Notes: generated by a model not told the origin, from the sequence alone. 64,000 nt of DNA from Paraburkholderia caballeronis (GCF_900104845.1 NZ_FNSR01000001.1:3224001-3288000), one strand, 5' to 3'. Counted from the stretch's first letter, positions 8,100-17,535 are shown. Numbers and translations: made by a program.

Positions 8100-9516
8100 A
8101 TCCATAGAACCGCACGACGATAGTTTCGATCAGTTCCACGAAGGTATAAAGCGGAAACACGACGACGAGTGCGATGCAGACGGAGTCGATGAACTGAAGC
8201 GCCATCGCAGGCACCCTGCCGCGCTCGATGAAAGCAGGCAGCAAAAGCCCGAGCAACGGGAACAATGGAAGGAAATAGCGCCCCTGAACGCCCTCGACGA
8301 CCCGTTGCCCGACAGGCGTCCAGGTCAGATAGAGCGATGCAAAGATCATCGCGACGCACAGGAGAACGGCCACGAATATCAGCAGCCGGTTCACGAGCAG
8401 TCCCCGTTCGCTTACGCGGCCCTGAAACATCGTAGCAACGAACACGGCGACGAACATCGCGCGCGCGGCCGCATAGTAGGTAGGGCTCATCCGCGTGTCG
8501 AGCCAGCCCAGGATGCCGACGAAACTCTCGAAGTAGAACCCGGCGTTCTGTTTCAACGTCGCAACCGCAATGGGAAAAACGTCGACCGGATGGTGAAGCA
8601 GGTAGGCGATCTGCCCCGGCGCAGAGATCGGCGAAGACATAGGCACCCACAACCCATGGCTGAATATCTCAACAATCGCAACCGCGACGACACCTACCGC
8701 AACGATCCAGACCACGCGGCGCCAGAATCCGTAAGCGCTTTCGGTGCCGCCGACGCGAAGGCCCGGACACAGCAGGACAAGCAGCACGCCGACATACGGC
8801 GGTCGAGCCGAAATGCATAACAGCAACGCAAGGCCCGCAAGCAGCAGGTGCCGCCACGACAGTCTCCGGCCGTCGTGAAGGAAGCGATCCAGATGGGCGA
8901 TCAGGACGAACGCCACCGGGATCACCAGCGCCTCCTGGCTGACGGACGAGAAGAGCATCAGCGTGCTGGGCAGCAAGGCCGTCGCGAACAGGATCAACGA
9001 GGTTCGCCGGCTCACGATCAGCGCCCAGCAGGTCAGCCCGATGCTGATCAGCAGATCCACCACACAGGTCAGCAGATACGTGCGAGCGATGGTCGCATTG
9101 AACATCCGGCCGGTTCCGATGGCGACGGCCTGGGGGAGATACGCGTAGGCGGGGTAAAAGACGGTATTCGGAAACGCTGCGTCGATCTGAACGTTGGACC
9201 AATGCGTCGCATCGGCCACCGACCGCATTTGCGACGTGAATTTCACGTCGGGGTGAAAACGCATCGGATTGACTAGTGCGCCGAGCGTCGACACACCCTG
9301 ATCGACGGCGCCCCCCGCGAAGCGGCCGACCCGCTGACCGACGAGATGCCCCTCGGAAATCTGCACTGCGCGATAGAAGTGATTCAGCGCATCGGGCGTC
9401 TGAAACGGCGGCGTGGCGATTGCGAGAAACAGGCCCGAAGGCAACGCATAACAAAGATAAAGCACGGAAAAGCGCCGCAGCGAAATGAGTCTGAGAAATT
9501 CCCTGAATATCGACAT
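8098..9516 (-). CDS. DUF2142-type polytopic membrane protein
   Basis: This 472-residue protein has about twelve hydrophobic helices and the N-terminal signature 'PPFQTPDALNHFYRAVQISEGHLVG', split here as 'TPDALNHFYRA' and 'ISEGHLVG', which is typical of DUF2142 (the usual form is PDE-x-x-H-F-x-R-A). An acidic-His motif in the first periplasmic loop is what GT-C glycosyltransferases use, so a lipid-P-sugar-dependent transferase acting outside the membrane is a fair guess. It lies in the O-antigen cluster next to gtrA, which fits a decoration role. The family is otherwise uncharacterised as far as I know. Confidence 0.8.
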   Translation of the reverse strand: MSIFREFLRLISLRRFSVLYLCYALPSGLFLAIATPPFQTPDALNHFYRAVQISEGHLVGQRVGRFAGGAVDQGVSTLGALVNPMRFHPDVKFTSQMRSVADATHWSNVQIDAAFPNTVFYPAYAYLPQAVAIGTGRMFNATIARTYLLTCVVDLLISIGLTCWALIVSRRTSLILFATALLPSTLMLFSSVSQEALVIPVAFVLIAHLDRFLHDGRRLSWRHLLLAGLALLLCISARPPYVGVLLVLLCPGLRVGGTESAYGFWRRVVWIVAVGVVAVAIVEIFSHGLWVPMSSPISAPGQIAYLLHHPVDVFPIAVATLKQNAGFYFESFVGILGWLDTRMSPTYYAAARAMFVAVFVATMFQGRVSERGLLVNRLLIFVAVLLCVAMIFASLYLTWTPVGQRVVEGVQGRYFLPLFPLLGLLLPAFIERGRVPAMALQFIDSVCIALVVVFPLYTFVELIETIVVRFYG

Positions 9517-10051
9517 ATCCGCTGGTTCTCGCTCGTTTTATACGGCAACTGCAGGATGCGCCGGGTACAGCCCGGCGCCGTGGCATTCATTCGCACGCCG
9601 CGCCCCGCTGCATCTCCCAGAGCATCCGTGCTCCCATGGACGCCCCTGGCGACAGACTGCTTCGCGGCGGCTTGCCGACGCGTTTTCGCGACATGGTAAA
9701 GCGTCGCGACAAACCACCGTACTACAATGATCGGCGATTTCCGGCAGCACGCACCACGCATGGCCTTCCACAGCCCACGCGACATGAACCGGTCGATGAC
9801 GAGTCCGGATGCCGTCACTAAAATAGCAGCCGCCGTCTCGCACCACAACGCGGCGGCAACGATTTCGTCGGTAGTGCGGCATTTCCCGGCCAGCGCGCCG
9901 ATACCTTTGCGATACGCGCACAGCGCACGGGATCACTGCGCGAATCGCTGTTGTCTCATGCGGCAGCTTGCCGGATATGCCGGTCACGAAATGAAGCAGT
10001 TCGCGTATCGTTCAATGCCTCGGACCAACGACGCCGGAAGTGGCACATAAG
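9517..10051. other. Divergent intergenic region, no gene seen
   Basis: About 535 bases separate the minus-strand DUF2142 gene from plus-strand gtrA. All frames are broken or have shadow-like composition. The octamer TCGCGACA occurs twice, ten bases apart, around 9687-9715. Promoters for both flanking genes are expected here but no clear -35/-10 pair was found. Confidence 0.5.
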
Positions 10052-10435
10052 ATGAATCGACAGTTCTTTCGTTTTGCGATCGCCGGCGCCGCGGGTTTCG
10101 TCGTCGATACGGGCATCCTCTACCTGATGCTGAAACTCGGACTCGGCCCCTATGCGGGCCGCGTCGTGTCGTTTCTCTGCGCCGTATTCGCGACATGGCA
10201 GATCAACCGCCGCTACACGTTCGATCGGCCGACGTCCCGATCGATATGGCGCGAATGGAACGAATACCTGGCTGCGATGATCTGCGGCGGCGCATGCAAC
10301 TATGCCGCATACGTCGCCGCGATAAAGCTGCTGCCCGCCGCGCCGCTTACTCCGCTCGCCGCCGTTGCCGTCGGCTCGATTGCGGGAATGTTCGTCAATT
10401 TCCTGATCGCAAGACACTGGGTCTTTCGGCACTGA
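10052..10435 (+). CDS. GtrA-family small membrane protein
   Basis: A 127-residue protein with four hydrophobic helices and the GtrA/PF04138 pattern: 'RFAIAGAAGFVVDTGILYLM' near the N-terminus, 'INRRYTF' in the first cytoplasmic loop and a C-terminal 'NFLIARHWVF'. GtrA proteins are thought to flip undecaprenyl-phosphate-linked glucose for modification of O-antigen or teichoic acids. I use the ATG at 10052; a GTG at 10040 is also in frame, but its GGAAG tract is too close to serve it. It runs opposite to the surrounding minus-strand genes and converges on the GT2 gene that ends at 10472. No GtrB partner is visible nearby. Confidence 0.88.
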   Translation: MNRQFFRFAIAGAAGFVVDTGILYLMLKLGLGPYAGRVVSFLCAVFATWQINRRYTFDRPTSRSIWREWNEYLAAMICGGACNYAAYVAAIKLLPAAPLTPLAAVAVGSIAGMFVNFLIARHWVFRH

Positions 10436-10471
10436 AAACACGCCGTCGACACGCTTACGACCAGGACCGCC

Positions 10472-12289
10472 CTATTCGAATCTGCCGATGCGTGGCGGAA
10501 AAGCCGGTTCGAACGTGGCGCCCGATCGCGTGATCGCCAGATTCGGGTTGTAGTAGCGGTCGCGGCACGACTCGTCCCTCTCCTGGCCGGCTGAAGGGCA
10601 AGCGGTTGTGCGATGGCCGTCATCCGCATCGATCATGACTTTCGCAGCCGGTACGACCACGCTGGATCGGCCCGTGGCGATGACCCGCCGGGACAGATCG
10701 ACATCGCGTGCGAATCCCTGCGATGCGGCGGTATCGATGCCGCCAGTTTCCCGCCACACCTCGCGTCTGAACACCATACACGCACCGGGCAATGCGGAAA
10801 CCGTATGCGTCAATACCGCCTGCCCGAAATAGCCGATTCCGAGACTGCCGACACCAGCATGCGCCCGCAACGCAGTCCCATCCGGCAGCGTGATCAAACC
10901 GACCGCATGAATCCGTCCGTCCGGCCCGTGAATCGCCGGCCCCACGATGCCTACCGACGGCCGCACGGCTTGCGCCATCAACTCCGCGAGCCACCGGCGA
11001 TCGAACAGGCGAACCGCGTCATCGCAAATGCATAGGTAGTCTTCGTCGCCCGCCTCGATGACCTCGTCGAGCGCATGATGCTCATCGTCGGCGCGACCGG
11101 CGTGCGTCACGCGCGCCGCATCGTCCGCGGAGAGAAAATCCATCGACGCGCTGCACGGCCCAACGATCGAAACGCGGTAATGCGCGTAGTCGGTATATTC
11201 GAACAGACTGCGAATACAAGCATCCAGACGCGTGTCGTCGCCGTGAGCCAGCACGACGATCCGCACACCCGGCACCGGGTTCGGAAGCGCCCGACGCACG
11301 CGAATGAACGGAAAGTCGCGACACGGCGCTTCGACCGACGTACCGGTTTCGTCCGCGGACAGATAGTCGGCAACCGCCCGAACCGCCGCTCGCACCGCAT
11401 ACGGCTTTTCGCCGATGTCGAGCGCGGTGCTGCCCTCGATCACGCGCCAGTGATACAGCACGTGCGGAATATGGACAACCGCCCGATCGCCGGCGGCCTG
11501 CACACACCTGAGCAGCAGGTCGTGATCCTGGCTGCCTTCGAGTCCGGCGCGAAACCCGCCAACCTCGCGAATCAACCGCGATTCGTAGACACCAAGATGC
11601 GAAAAGAAATTCTGCTGAACGATGAGTTCGGGGTCCCAGTCCGGCTTGAAATACGGCGTGCTGCGAACGCCCTGCCCGGAAATCTTGTCCTCGTCGCTAT
11701 AGAACAAGCGGCCCGCCGGATGGGCATCGATGTATTTCGCCACGACCGCGAGCGCATGGCGCGGCAGCAGGTCGTCATGATCCAGCAGTGCGACGTAGTC
11801 TCCGCCAACCAGTTCCAGCGCACTGTTGCTCGCCGCACAGATATGCCCGTTCTGCTCGCGGAACACGACCTTGATGCGCGCATCCCGCGTCGCGTAATCG
11901 TCCAGCAGGCGTCGCACATGAGGCTCCGACGACGCGTCGTCCGCAATGCAAAGCTCCCAATGCGGATAGATCTGGCCGAGCACCGACTCGATCATGCCGG
12001 ACAGCAGATGCGCCGGCGTATTGAATACGGGAACGACGACCGAAATCAGCGGCAGGCGCGCCAGTTGGCCGAGTTCGTCGCGTAGCGGCTGGAAAGCGTC
12101 GTCCCGTTCCGGCTCATACGCGTCGATCCACCGTTGATAACGGTCTTGCCGATCGACTACGCGAACAATTTTCCTGCAAGCCTCCCGCCATCCCTCGCGG
12201 CGAATCAGTTCGCGCACGGCCACGACGGATCGAACGACGCCACCGTTCGATGCAAGCCGCTCGATGGCGCCGCGCAGGCGGGTCAGCAT
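10472..12289 (-). CDS. Tandem GT-A (family 2) glycosyltransferase
   Basis: A 605-residue soluble protein with two family-2-like folds. The first (about residues 80-300) is complete: 'LPLISVVVPVFNTP', 'ADDASSEPHV', 'ALLDHDDLLPRHAL' with DHDD as metal site, and 'GLEGSQDHDLLLR'. The second (about 350-590) is more divergent: 'GVRIVVLAHGDD', 'YLCICDDAVRLFDRRWL' and 'GACMVFRREVW'. Two domains in one chain may add two consecutive sugars, or the second may only bind acceptor. It starts 4 bases after the end of the large gene upstream, so the pair is one operon. Sugar specificity cannot be read off. Confidence 0.88.
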   Translation of the reverse strand: MLTRLRGAIERLASNGGVVRSVVAVRELIRREGWREACRKIVRVVDRQDRYQRWIDAYEPERDDAFQPLRDELGQLARLPLISVVVPVFNTPAHLLSGMIESVLGQIYPHWELCIADDASSEPHVRRLLDDYATRDARIKVVFREQNGHICAASNSALELVGGDYVALLDHDDLLPRHALAVVAKYIDAHPAGRLFYSDEDKISGQGVRSTPYFKPDWDPELIVQQNFFSHLGVYESRLIREVGGFRAGLEGSQDHDLLLRCVQAAGDRAVVHIPHVLYHWRVIEGSTALDIGEKPYAVRAAVRAVADYLSADETGTSVEAPCRDFPFIRVRRALPNPVPGVRIVVLAHGDDTRLDACIRSLFEYTDYAHYRVSIVGPCSASMDFLSADDAARVTHAGRADDEHHALDEVIEAGDEDYLCICDDAVRLFDRRWLAELMAQAVRPSVGIVGPAIHGPDGRIHAVGLITLPDGTALRAHAGVGSLGIGYFGQAVLTHTVSALPGACMVFRREVWRETGGIDTAASQGFARDVDLSRRVIATGRSSVVVPAAKVMIDADDGHRTTACPSAGQERDESCRDRYYNPNLAITRSGATFEPAFPPRIGRFE

Positions 12290-12293
12290 CGGA

Positions 12294-15200
12294 TCAGGAG
12301 GCAGCGAGCAGCGGCTGATCGCTCCGGTCTGCGGCGGCCGAAGACATCACGCCAGCGAGCATCGCCGCCAGCTCGTCCGCCTGCTGGTCGAACAGACGCA
12401 CCTGTCCCGCATGGGGATTCCGGTAGCCGTCGAGCCGGGCCGGCTGGTCGAGCAGGCGGCCTATCGCCGACGCGAGCGCGGTGCCGTCATCGTCGAGCGG
12501 AATGATCTCGCCGTTCTCGCCAGGCACGATGTCTTCGATGACGCCGCCCGCATCCGTAGTGATCACCCACACGTCCCGGATCAATGCCTCTCGCACGGAC
12601 AGACCAAAGCTTTCCTTCCATTGGGTGGGAAAGAGCAGCACGTCCAGCCCGTTGAAGAAATCGTCGATCGTATCCCGTGTATAGGCCGGCACGATCTTGA
12701 GCGTTCCCGGCACCTGCCACTCGCTCGTGTGAATCGTGGACAGTCCGAGATTGAGCGCATTGTCGACGACGTGCAGTTCGTAGTTCTTCTGCGGCAGACT
12801 CCGGAATGCCTTCTTGATGAGGTGCGCGCCCTTGATCGGCGTTTCGCCGCCGACATAACCGAACCGCAGCGGACGGCCGCGCGTCGGCGGCCGGTCGACC
12901 CGTGCGCTGGGCGGCAAAATGCCGTTCTTGTTGACGACGATTTTCTCCGCGTCAAAACCGTTCGCGACATACAACCGTCTGAAAAACTCGCTCGGCGCGA
13001 TCAGCAGCGCGGCGGAAAGCAGAATTTCGCGCAGCCGGAACTGCCGGTACGTGTTCAGACTGGCGTCGTCCACGCACCTCGCGCAGACGTTCACGTCGAT
13101 TTTCGTCTGGCCACAGTACTGGTTCTTGCCGGTCACCATGAACTGCCGCCCGCAGATCCACCACGCGTCGTGCAGCGTCACGACGAACGGTATCCGTTCG
13201 GTCCGGCACACCTCGGCAATCTGCGCGCCAATGCCCTGAATGCTGTGCAGATGCACGACGTCCGGCCGCAATGCGTGCACCGCTTCGGCAAAAGCCTTCA
13301 CGGAATGCGGGTTTTCGAACCCCATCGACGGATCGTTCTCGTGCGGCAGCCCCATTGCGAAAACGCCGGCCGCTTCAGCAGCGTAGCGGACAAGGCGGTA
13401 CGACGAAACGTCGGTCGTTGGCAATGTCGTGAACATGAAATATTCGATGTCACCCCGCTGGTTCAAACGCCGAGCCACCTCCTCAGCTACCACCGTCGCA
13501 CCGCCAAAGCTGCGCGGCTCGAAGTAGACGTTCACGCCGAGCACGCGCGGCCGCAATTGCGCGCGCCGATAAGGCTCAAGGATCGGCGCAACCTGTTCGA
13601 CCGCAACCGTGTGCGGCGCATAGTGCGTCGTCACATGGTCGTACGCCCGAGCCGCAATCCTCCCCCGCAGGCTCGCATCATCGATCAGCGCGAGCAGCGC
13701 CCGCTCCCACGCGTCCGGGTCCTCGGCCAGATAGCCAGTTTCTCCGTCCCGGATGGCGGTGCGGAACGCCGCGCTCGGCGAGCAGACCGATGGTAGCCTG
13801 ATGACCGACGCTTCCAGGTATTTGATGTTCGACTTCGCATCGTTGAAGATGCTGTCTTCGAGCGGCGCGATGCTGATATCGCACTCAGCCAGTCGCTTCA
13901 GATATGTCGGGTAATCCGACAATGGCAAACGTTCAACCTGAGTGCGGACTTCGGCATAGTCAGCCGGGAGATTCAGTTCGCCGATGACCGTCAGCCGCAC
14001 GTCCGGCCGTGCGCGCAACACCCGCTTGATCGCCGCGGCAGCTACCCGGAAGTCGGCGTCGTGCGTCTTGGTACCCGATCCATAGCCTATCCGCACGATG
14101 CCATCGGACGCCCGCCGCCGCTCGTTGATGCGGCTGGCAATGCGCATCGTCTCACCGTCCAGCGCGTTTTCGACAACGAACGCCTGCTTGACGCCCGCAT
14201 CCAGCATCGCTTCCGCGAGACCGGTCGTGGACGCTATCGCGTAATCGCAGGCGAGCATTGCCGCACGATATAACGGCACGCCCGAAAGCACGCCCTTTTT
14301 CACGTCCAGGCTCAAATCGGTCAAGTTCGAGTTCAGGATGTACTTTTCCGCGTCGAAGATCAGGTCATCGACTTCCCAAAACGTCACCAATCCCTGCGCC
14401 TTCGCTTCGGCGATGATTTCGAGCGGTTCGGGAAATCCGGGAACGCGGTAGAAAAACGCAATCGAATGGGACGGCAGCAGATCGCGACATGCCTGGATGT
14501 CAGCCCAACTGACGACCGTGCAATCGACGCCCAGATCCTTGATCATCTGCTGCTTCTGGGTCACCCGATACTTGAGGCACTGCGGGATGCTGGTTTCCGC
14601 GATGATGAGCACCCTGGGGACCAGCGTTTCGAGCGCCGGCGACGCAGACGGCAACCTGAACGTCGGGCTCAGCGCCGCCCGACCGCCCGCAGCGGCACCG
14701 AGCAGCTTGCGCAGCCCGTGCCGCTTCGGCGCCGCCGCAATCTTCCGCAGCGTGACGCCCCAGCCGTCGGTCCGCACCGAGTTCCGCACGATCGTCGACA
14801 GATTCCTCGCTCTCGACACCGCGCCCCGGGACACCGGAACCGACGTAACGAGCGCGCGCACCGGCGCAGTGATCCGCCACGATGTGGACGTGCGCAACGC
14901 ATGCACGTCATGGTTTGCGCGGTGCAGTTGCTCGGTCACGGCCCTCAACGTCGCGCTCTCGCGCTCGATGTCGTCGCTCAACGCGGCAATGCGCGTGCGG
15001 CAGGCGGCGTTATCCGCTCCGACCTCTTTAAGCCGCTGCTTCGCCTGCTCCAGTTCGCCCTTCGCTTCGGCCAGTTCGCCCATCACGTTTGCGAGCTTGC
15101 GGGCGGTGTTCTCCTGTTCACGGTCCTTCGACGACATCACGTGCTGCAACTCCTGAATCGTTTGTTCGCGCTCGCCCGACACCGTCGCCAGATCGTCGTG

Positions 15201-15947
15201 CGACTGCCGGATTGCGACACAACGGCCAAGCCGCGCGTAGGCGTCCCGGATTGTGGCCGCATCGGCGGCCGGCGCGTGCAGCAATGCACGCAACGCGTCC
15301 GGCACCGCCGGACCGACCGCGACAATGCCGAGGCCTCGCCCATGCAGAAAGCAGAACGACGGATACCGCACCGACACCTCTTCCCAAAGCCGCCAGACAC
15401 CGGAACCCTGGTCCCGGACGTTGCATCCGTGCAGCAACACGACTCCCGCCGGCGACAGCTTCGGCAGCCAGCCTTCGAACACGCGACCCGCGCCTTCGTA
15501 ATCGCCCACTCCGTCGATGTGCAGCAGATCGATCGTGCCGTCGGAAAAATGTTCGCGCGCTTCGTCGAACGTTGACTGGATCAGCGTGGAGAACGACGCA
15601 TAGTGTTCGTCGTTGTACGCGCTCAAGGCCCGATAGTCGTCCTCCGCGCTCTCGCGAACGTACGGGCCTTCGCTGGCCCGATGCACGACCGCGCAGCACC
15701 GCGTCGCCAGCCCCAGCCGCTCGACGGCCTGGCACCAGGTCGTATACGAAAACCCATCGCCGGTGCCGAGTTCGACGAGCACGGCCGGCCTCACCGCCTC
15801 CGTCAGCCAGAATGCGAACGGCGCGTGCTCAAGCCATGCCGATCGGACGATACGCTCGGGCCACCAGAACGACGCGGGAGACAGAACCGCGCCGAGCCGA
15901 TCCTGGTTCGCGCGAGTATCACGCTCGAAGTCCAATTGAGTTGTCAC
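12294..15947 (-). CDS. Large multidomain methyltransferase-coiled coil-double glycosyltransferase
   Basis: A 1217-residue protein. Residues ~30-230 resemble a Methyltransf_24-type SAM fold ('VLVELGTGDGFSYTTW', 'IDLLHIDGVGDYEGA'). Residues ~255-350 form a heptad-like coiled coil that ends in 'TSWRITAPVRALV'. Two GT-B halves follow: one from ~440 ('RVLIIAETSIPQCLKYRV', 'YLEASVIRLPSVCSP') and a fuller GT4 from ~810 ('GVNVYFEPRSFGGATVVAEE', and an EX7E motif in 'ESFGLSVREALIRDVWVI'). A Cys cluster 'CARC' sits in the second GT. I chose the GTG at 15947 because CCAGGA lies 7 bases upstream; the open frame to 15998 would overlap wzt. It may polymerise and modify the O-chain. Confidence 0.85.
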   Translation of the reverse strand: MTTQLDFERDTRANQDRLGAVLSPASFWWPERIVRSAWLEHAPFAFWLTEAVRPAVLVELGTGDGFSYTTWCQAVERLGLATRCCAVVHRASEGPYVRESAEDDYRALSAYNDEHYASFSTLIQSTFDEAREHFSDGTIDLLHIDGVGDYEGAGRVFEGWLPKLSPAGVVLLHGCNVRDQGSGVWRLWEEVSVRYPSFCFLHGRGLGIVAVGPAVPDALRALLHAPAADAATIRDAYARLGRCVAIRQSHDDLATVSGEREQTIQELQHVMSSKDREQENTARKLANVMGELAEAKGELEQAKQRLKEVGADNAACRTRIAALSDDIERESATLRAVTEQLHRANHDVHALRTSTSWRITAPVRALVTSVPVSRGAVSRARNLSTIVRNSVRTDGWGVTLRKIAAAPKRHGLRKLLGAAAGGRAALSPTFRLPSASPALETLVPRVLIIAETSIPQCLKYRVTQKQQMIKDLGVDCTVVSWADIQACRDLLPSHSIAFFYRVPGFPEPLEIIAEAKAQGLVTFWEVDDLIFDAEKYILNSNLTDLSLDVKKGVLSGVPLYRAAMLACDYAIASTTGLAEAMLDAGVKQAFVVENALDGETMRIASRINERRRASDGIVRIGYGSGTKTHDADFRVAAAAIKRVLRARPDVRLTVIGELNLPADYAEVRTQVERLPLSDYPTYLKRLAECDISIAPLEDSIFNDAKSNIKYLEASVIRLPSVCSPSAAFRTAIRDGETGYLAEDPDAWERALLALIDDASLRGRIAARAYDHVTTHYAPHTVAVEQVAPILEPYRRAQLRPRVLGVNVYFEPRSFGGATVVAEEVARRLNQRGDIEYFMFTTLPTTDVSSYRLVRYAAEAAGVFAMGLPHENDPSMGFENPHSVKAFAEAVHALRPDVVHLHSIQGIGAQIAEVCRTERIPFVVTLHDAWWICGRQFMVTGKNQYCGQTKIDVNVCARCVDDASLNTYRQFRLREILLSAALLIAPSEFFRRLYVANGFDAEKIVVNKNGILPPSARVDRPPTRGRPLRFGYVGGETPIKGAHLIKKAFRSLPQKNYELHVVDNALNLGLSTIHTSEWQVPGTLKIVPAYTRDTIDDFFNGLDVLLFPTQWKESFGLSVREALIRDVWVITTDAGGVIEDIVPGENGEIIPLDDDGTALASAIGRLLDQPARLDGYRNPHAGQVRLFDQQADELAAMLAGVMSSAAADRSDQPLLAAS

Positions 15948-15994
15948 AGCTAGATCCTGGAGTCTGGTAAAACGCGATGCAAGGCCGACAAGGA

Positions 15995-16744
15995 TCAACC
16001 GACGTATTGCTCGTAAGCCGATACGACTTCCTCGACGGAACCAAACGCTTTCACACGTCCACGCTCCAGCCAGAGCGCCTTGTTGCAGACACGCCGTATT
16101 TCCGGGTTCGAATGCATCGCCAGCACGACGATTTCGGCGCGGCTATGAAGATCGGCCAGCCGCTCCTTCGCCTTGTGCATGAACGACGCATCGCCGACCC
16201 CCATGACTTCGTCGAGCAGCAGGATTTCCGCGTCGACGGCCGTCGATACGGCAAACGCCAGCCTGACGCGCATCCCGCTCGAATACGTGCGGATCGGCAG
16301 GTCGAGGTAATCGCCCAGTTCCGAAAACTCCGCAATTTCCTGCTGTTTCGCCCTGATTTCCGAGTCGGACATGCCAAGCAGCAACCCTCGCAACCGGATG
16401 TTCTGTATTCCGGTCGAATTCTCGTCCATGCCCAGGCTGATATCAAGGAGCGGAACCACCTTGCCGTCGCGCTCCACCATGCCGGTGGTAGGAGAATAAA
16501 TGCCTGCGATGGTTCGCAGCAGCGTCGACTTGCCCGCGCCGTTATGGCCGATCAGCCCGACACGGTCGCCGCTTTCGAGCCGCAGATCGACGTTGTCCAG
16601 CGCCCGCACCACGACAATGCCCTGGTTGTCCTCCGCGATCGCGTTGCGGCGGCCCATACGCAGCACCTGCCGTTTCAGCGATCGGCCGTGAACGTCGTAA
16701 ATCGGCAGATCGAGCGTCGCGCCTTTCAGTTCTATATACGCCAT
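15995..16744 (-). CDS. wzt: O-antigen ABC transporter ATP-binding protein Wzt (short form)
   Basis: A 249-residue ATPase with Walker A 'GHNGAGKST', signature 'YSSGMRVRLAFAV' and Walker B 'ILLLDEVMGVGD'. With Wzm it exports undecaprenyl-PP-linked O-polysaccharide across the inner membrane. The start is the ATG at 16744 ('MAYIELKGATLDLP'), eight bases after the wzm stop; the frame is open further upstream but that part is antisense-like shadow within wzm. It ends shortly after the ATPase domain ('SAYEQYVG'), so it lacks the C-terminal carbohydrate-binding domain found in long Wzt proteins. That implies export without terminal-sugar recognition by Wzt. Confidence 0.95.
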   Translation of the reverse strand: MAYIELKGATLDLPIYDVHGRSLKRQVLRMGRRNAIAEDNQGIVVVRALDNVDLRLESGDRVGLIGHNGAGKSTLLRTIAGIYSPTTGMVERDGKVVPLLDISLGMDENSTGIQNIRLRGLLLGMSDSEIRAKQQEIAEFSELGDYLDLPIRTYSSGMRVRLAFAVSTAVDAEILLLDEVMGVGDASFMHKAKERLADLHSRAEIVVLAMHSNPEIRRVCNKALWLERGRVKAFGSVEEVVSAYEQYVG

Positions 16745-16752
16745 GTCGTTCC

Positions 16753-17535
16753 TCAGACCCAATACGGAATGCGTTTCAGGTAGCGCCCCGTCAGCGCAAG
16801 CGCCAGCGGCCACCCGATCACGAGCATGCCGACCGTGACAGTCCACGTCAGCGCACCCGGCATCGTGCCGGTCAGCGGCGCCCGGACGATATCCACGAGA
16901 TACGCAAGCGGATTCCATTCGACGATGAACGAAAAGCGGGTAAGGGCATCGGGCCGGTAGATGATCGGCGTCACATAGAACGCGATCTGGATCAGTGCAC
17001 CGATGATCTGCGGCAGGTCGCGATAACGCGCGGACAGCAACCCGGCGACCATTGCGATCCACAGCGCATTCATCACGTAGATCACCAGCCCCGGGATGAA
17101 CAGCAGCAGCGATTCCCAGTTCTTCACGCCGAAGATCAAGAACAGCACGATGACGATGACGAAATTGTGTGCAAGCACGACAAGGTTGCGCCAGACGACC
17201 TGCAACATGTAGATCAGTTTTGCGGTGGATGCCTGCCGGATGTACGTGCCGCTGTTGATGTACGCAACGCTGCCCTCCTGGACCATCTGTGCGAACGAAT
17301 TCCACATCACCAGACTGACGGACAGGAACGGCAGGTAGTCGCTCATCTTCTGACCGAACAGCGTGCCGTACACCATGCCGATGGACGCGATCATCACGCC
17401 CATGCTGATCGTCAGCCAGAACGGCCCGACCTTGGAGCGCGCATAGCGCTGGCGAACCTCCAGCCATCCCAGCAATGTCCAGAGCCGCCACGACACGATG
17501 CTCTGTTTCAGATCGTCAAACGCAAGACTGAACAT
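16753..17535 (-). CDS. wzm: O-antigen ABC transporter permease Wzm
   Basis: A 260-residue ABC-2-type permease with about six membrane helices. 'VRQRYARSKVGPFWLTISMG' is the amphipathic N-terminal gate-helix region, and 'RYRDLPQIIGALIQIAFYVTPIIY' precedes 'NPLAYLVDIVRAPL', the usual C-terminal block of polysaccharide exporters. It forms the channel for the O-chain with Wzt, encoded 8 bases downstream. Length and motifs are normal for the family. Confidence 0.95.
   Translation of the reverse strand: MFSLAFDDLKQSIVSWRLWTLLGWLEVRQRYARSKVGPFWLTISMGVMIASIGMVYGTLFGQKMSDYLPFLSVSLVMWNSFAQMVQEGSVAYINSGTYIRQASTAKLIYMLQVVWRNLVVLAHNFVIVIVLFLIFGVKNWESLLLFIPGLVIYVMNALWIAMVAGLLSARYRDLPQIIGALIQIAFYVTPIIYRPDALTRFSFIVEWNPLAYLVDIVRAPLTGTMPGALTWTVTVGMLVIGWPLALALTGRYLKRIPYWV

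Noticed and set aside
9687..9715. Repeated TCGCGACA octamer as an operator pair or promoter
   Set aside because: Two copies only, no -35/-10 pair around them at proper spacing, and the octamer is an expected word in GC-rich DNA.
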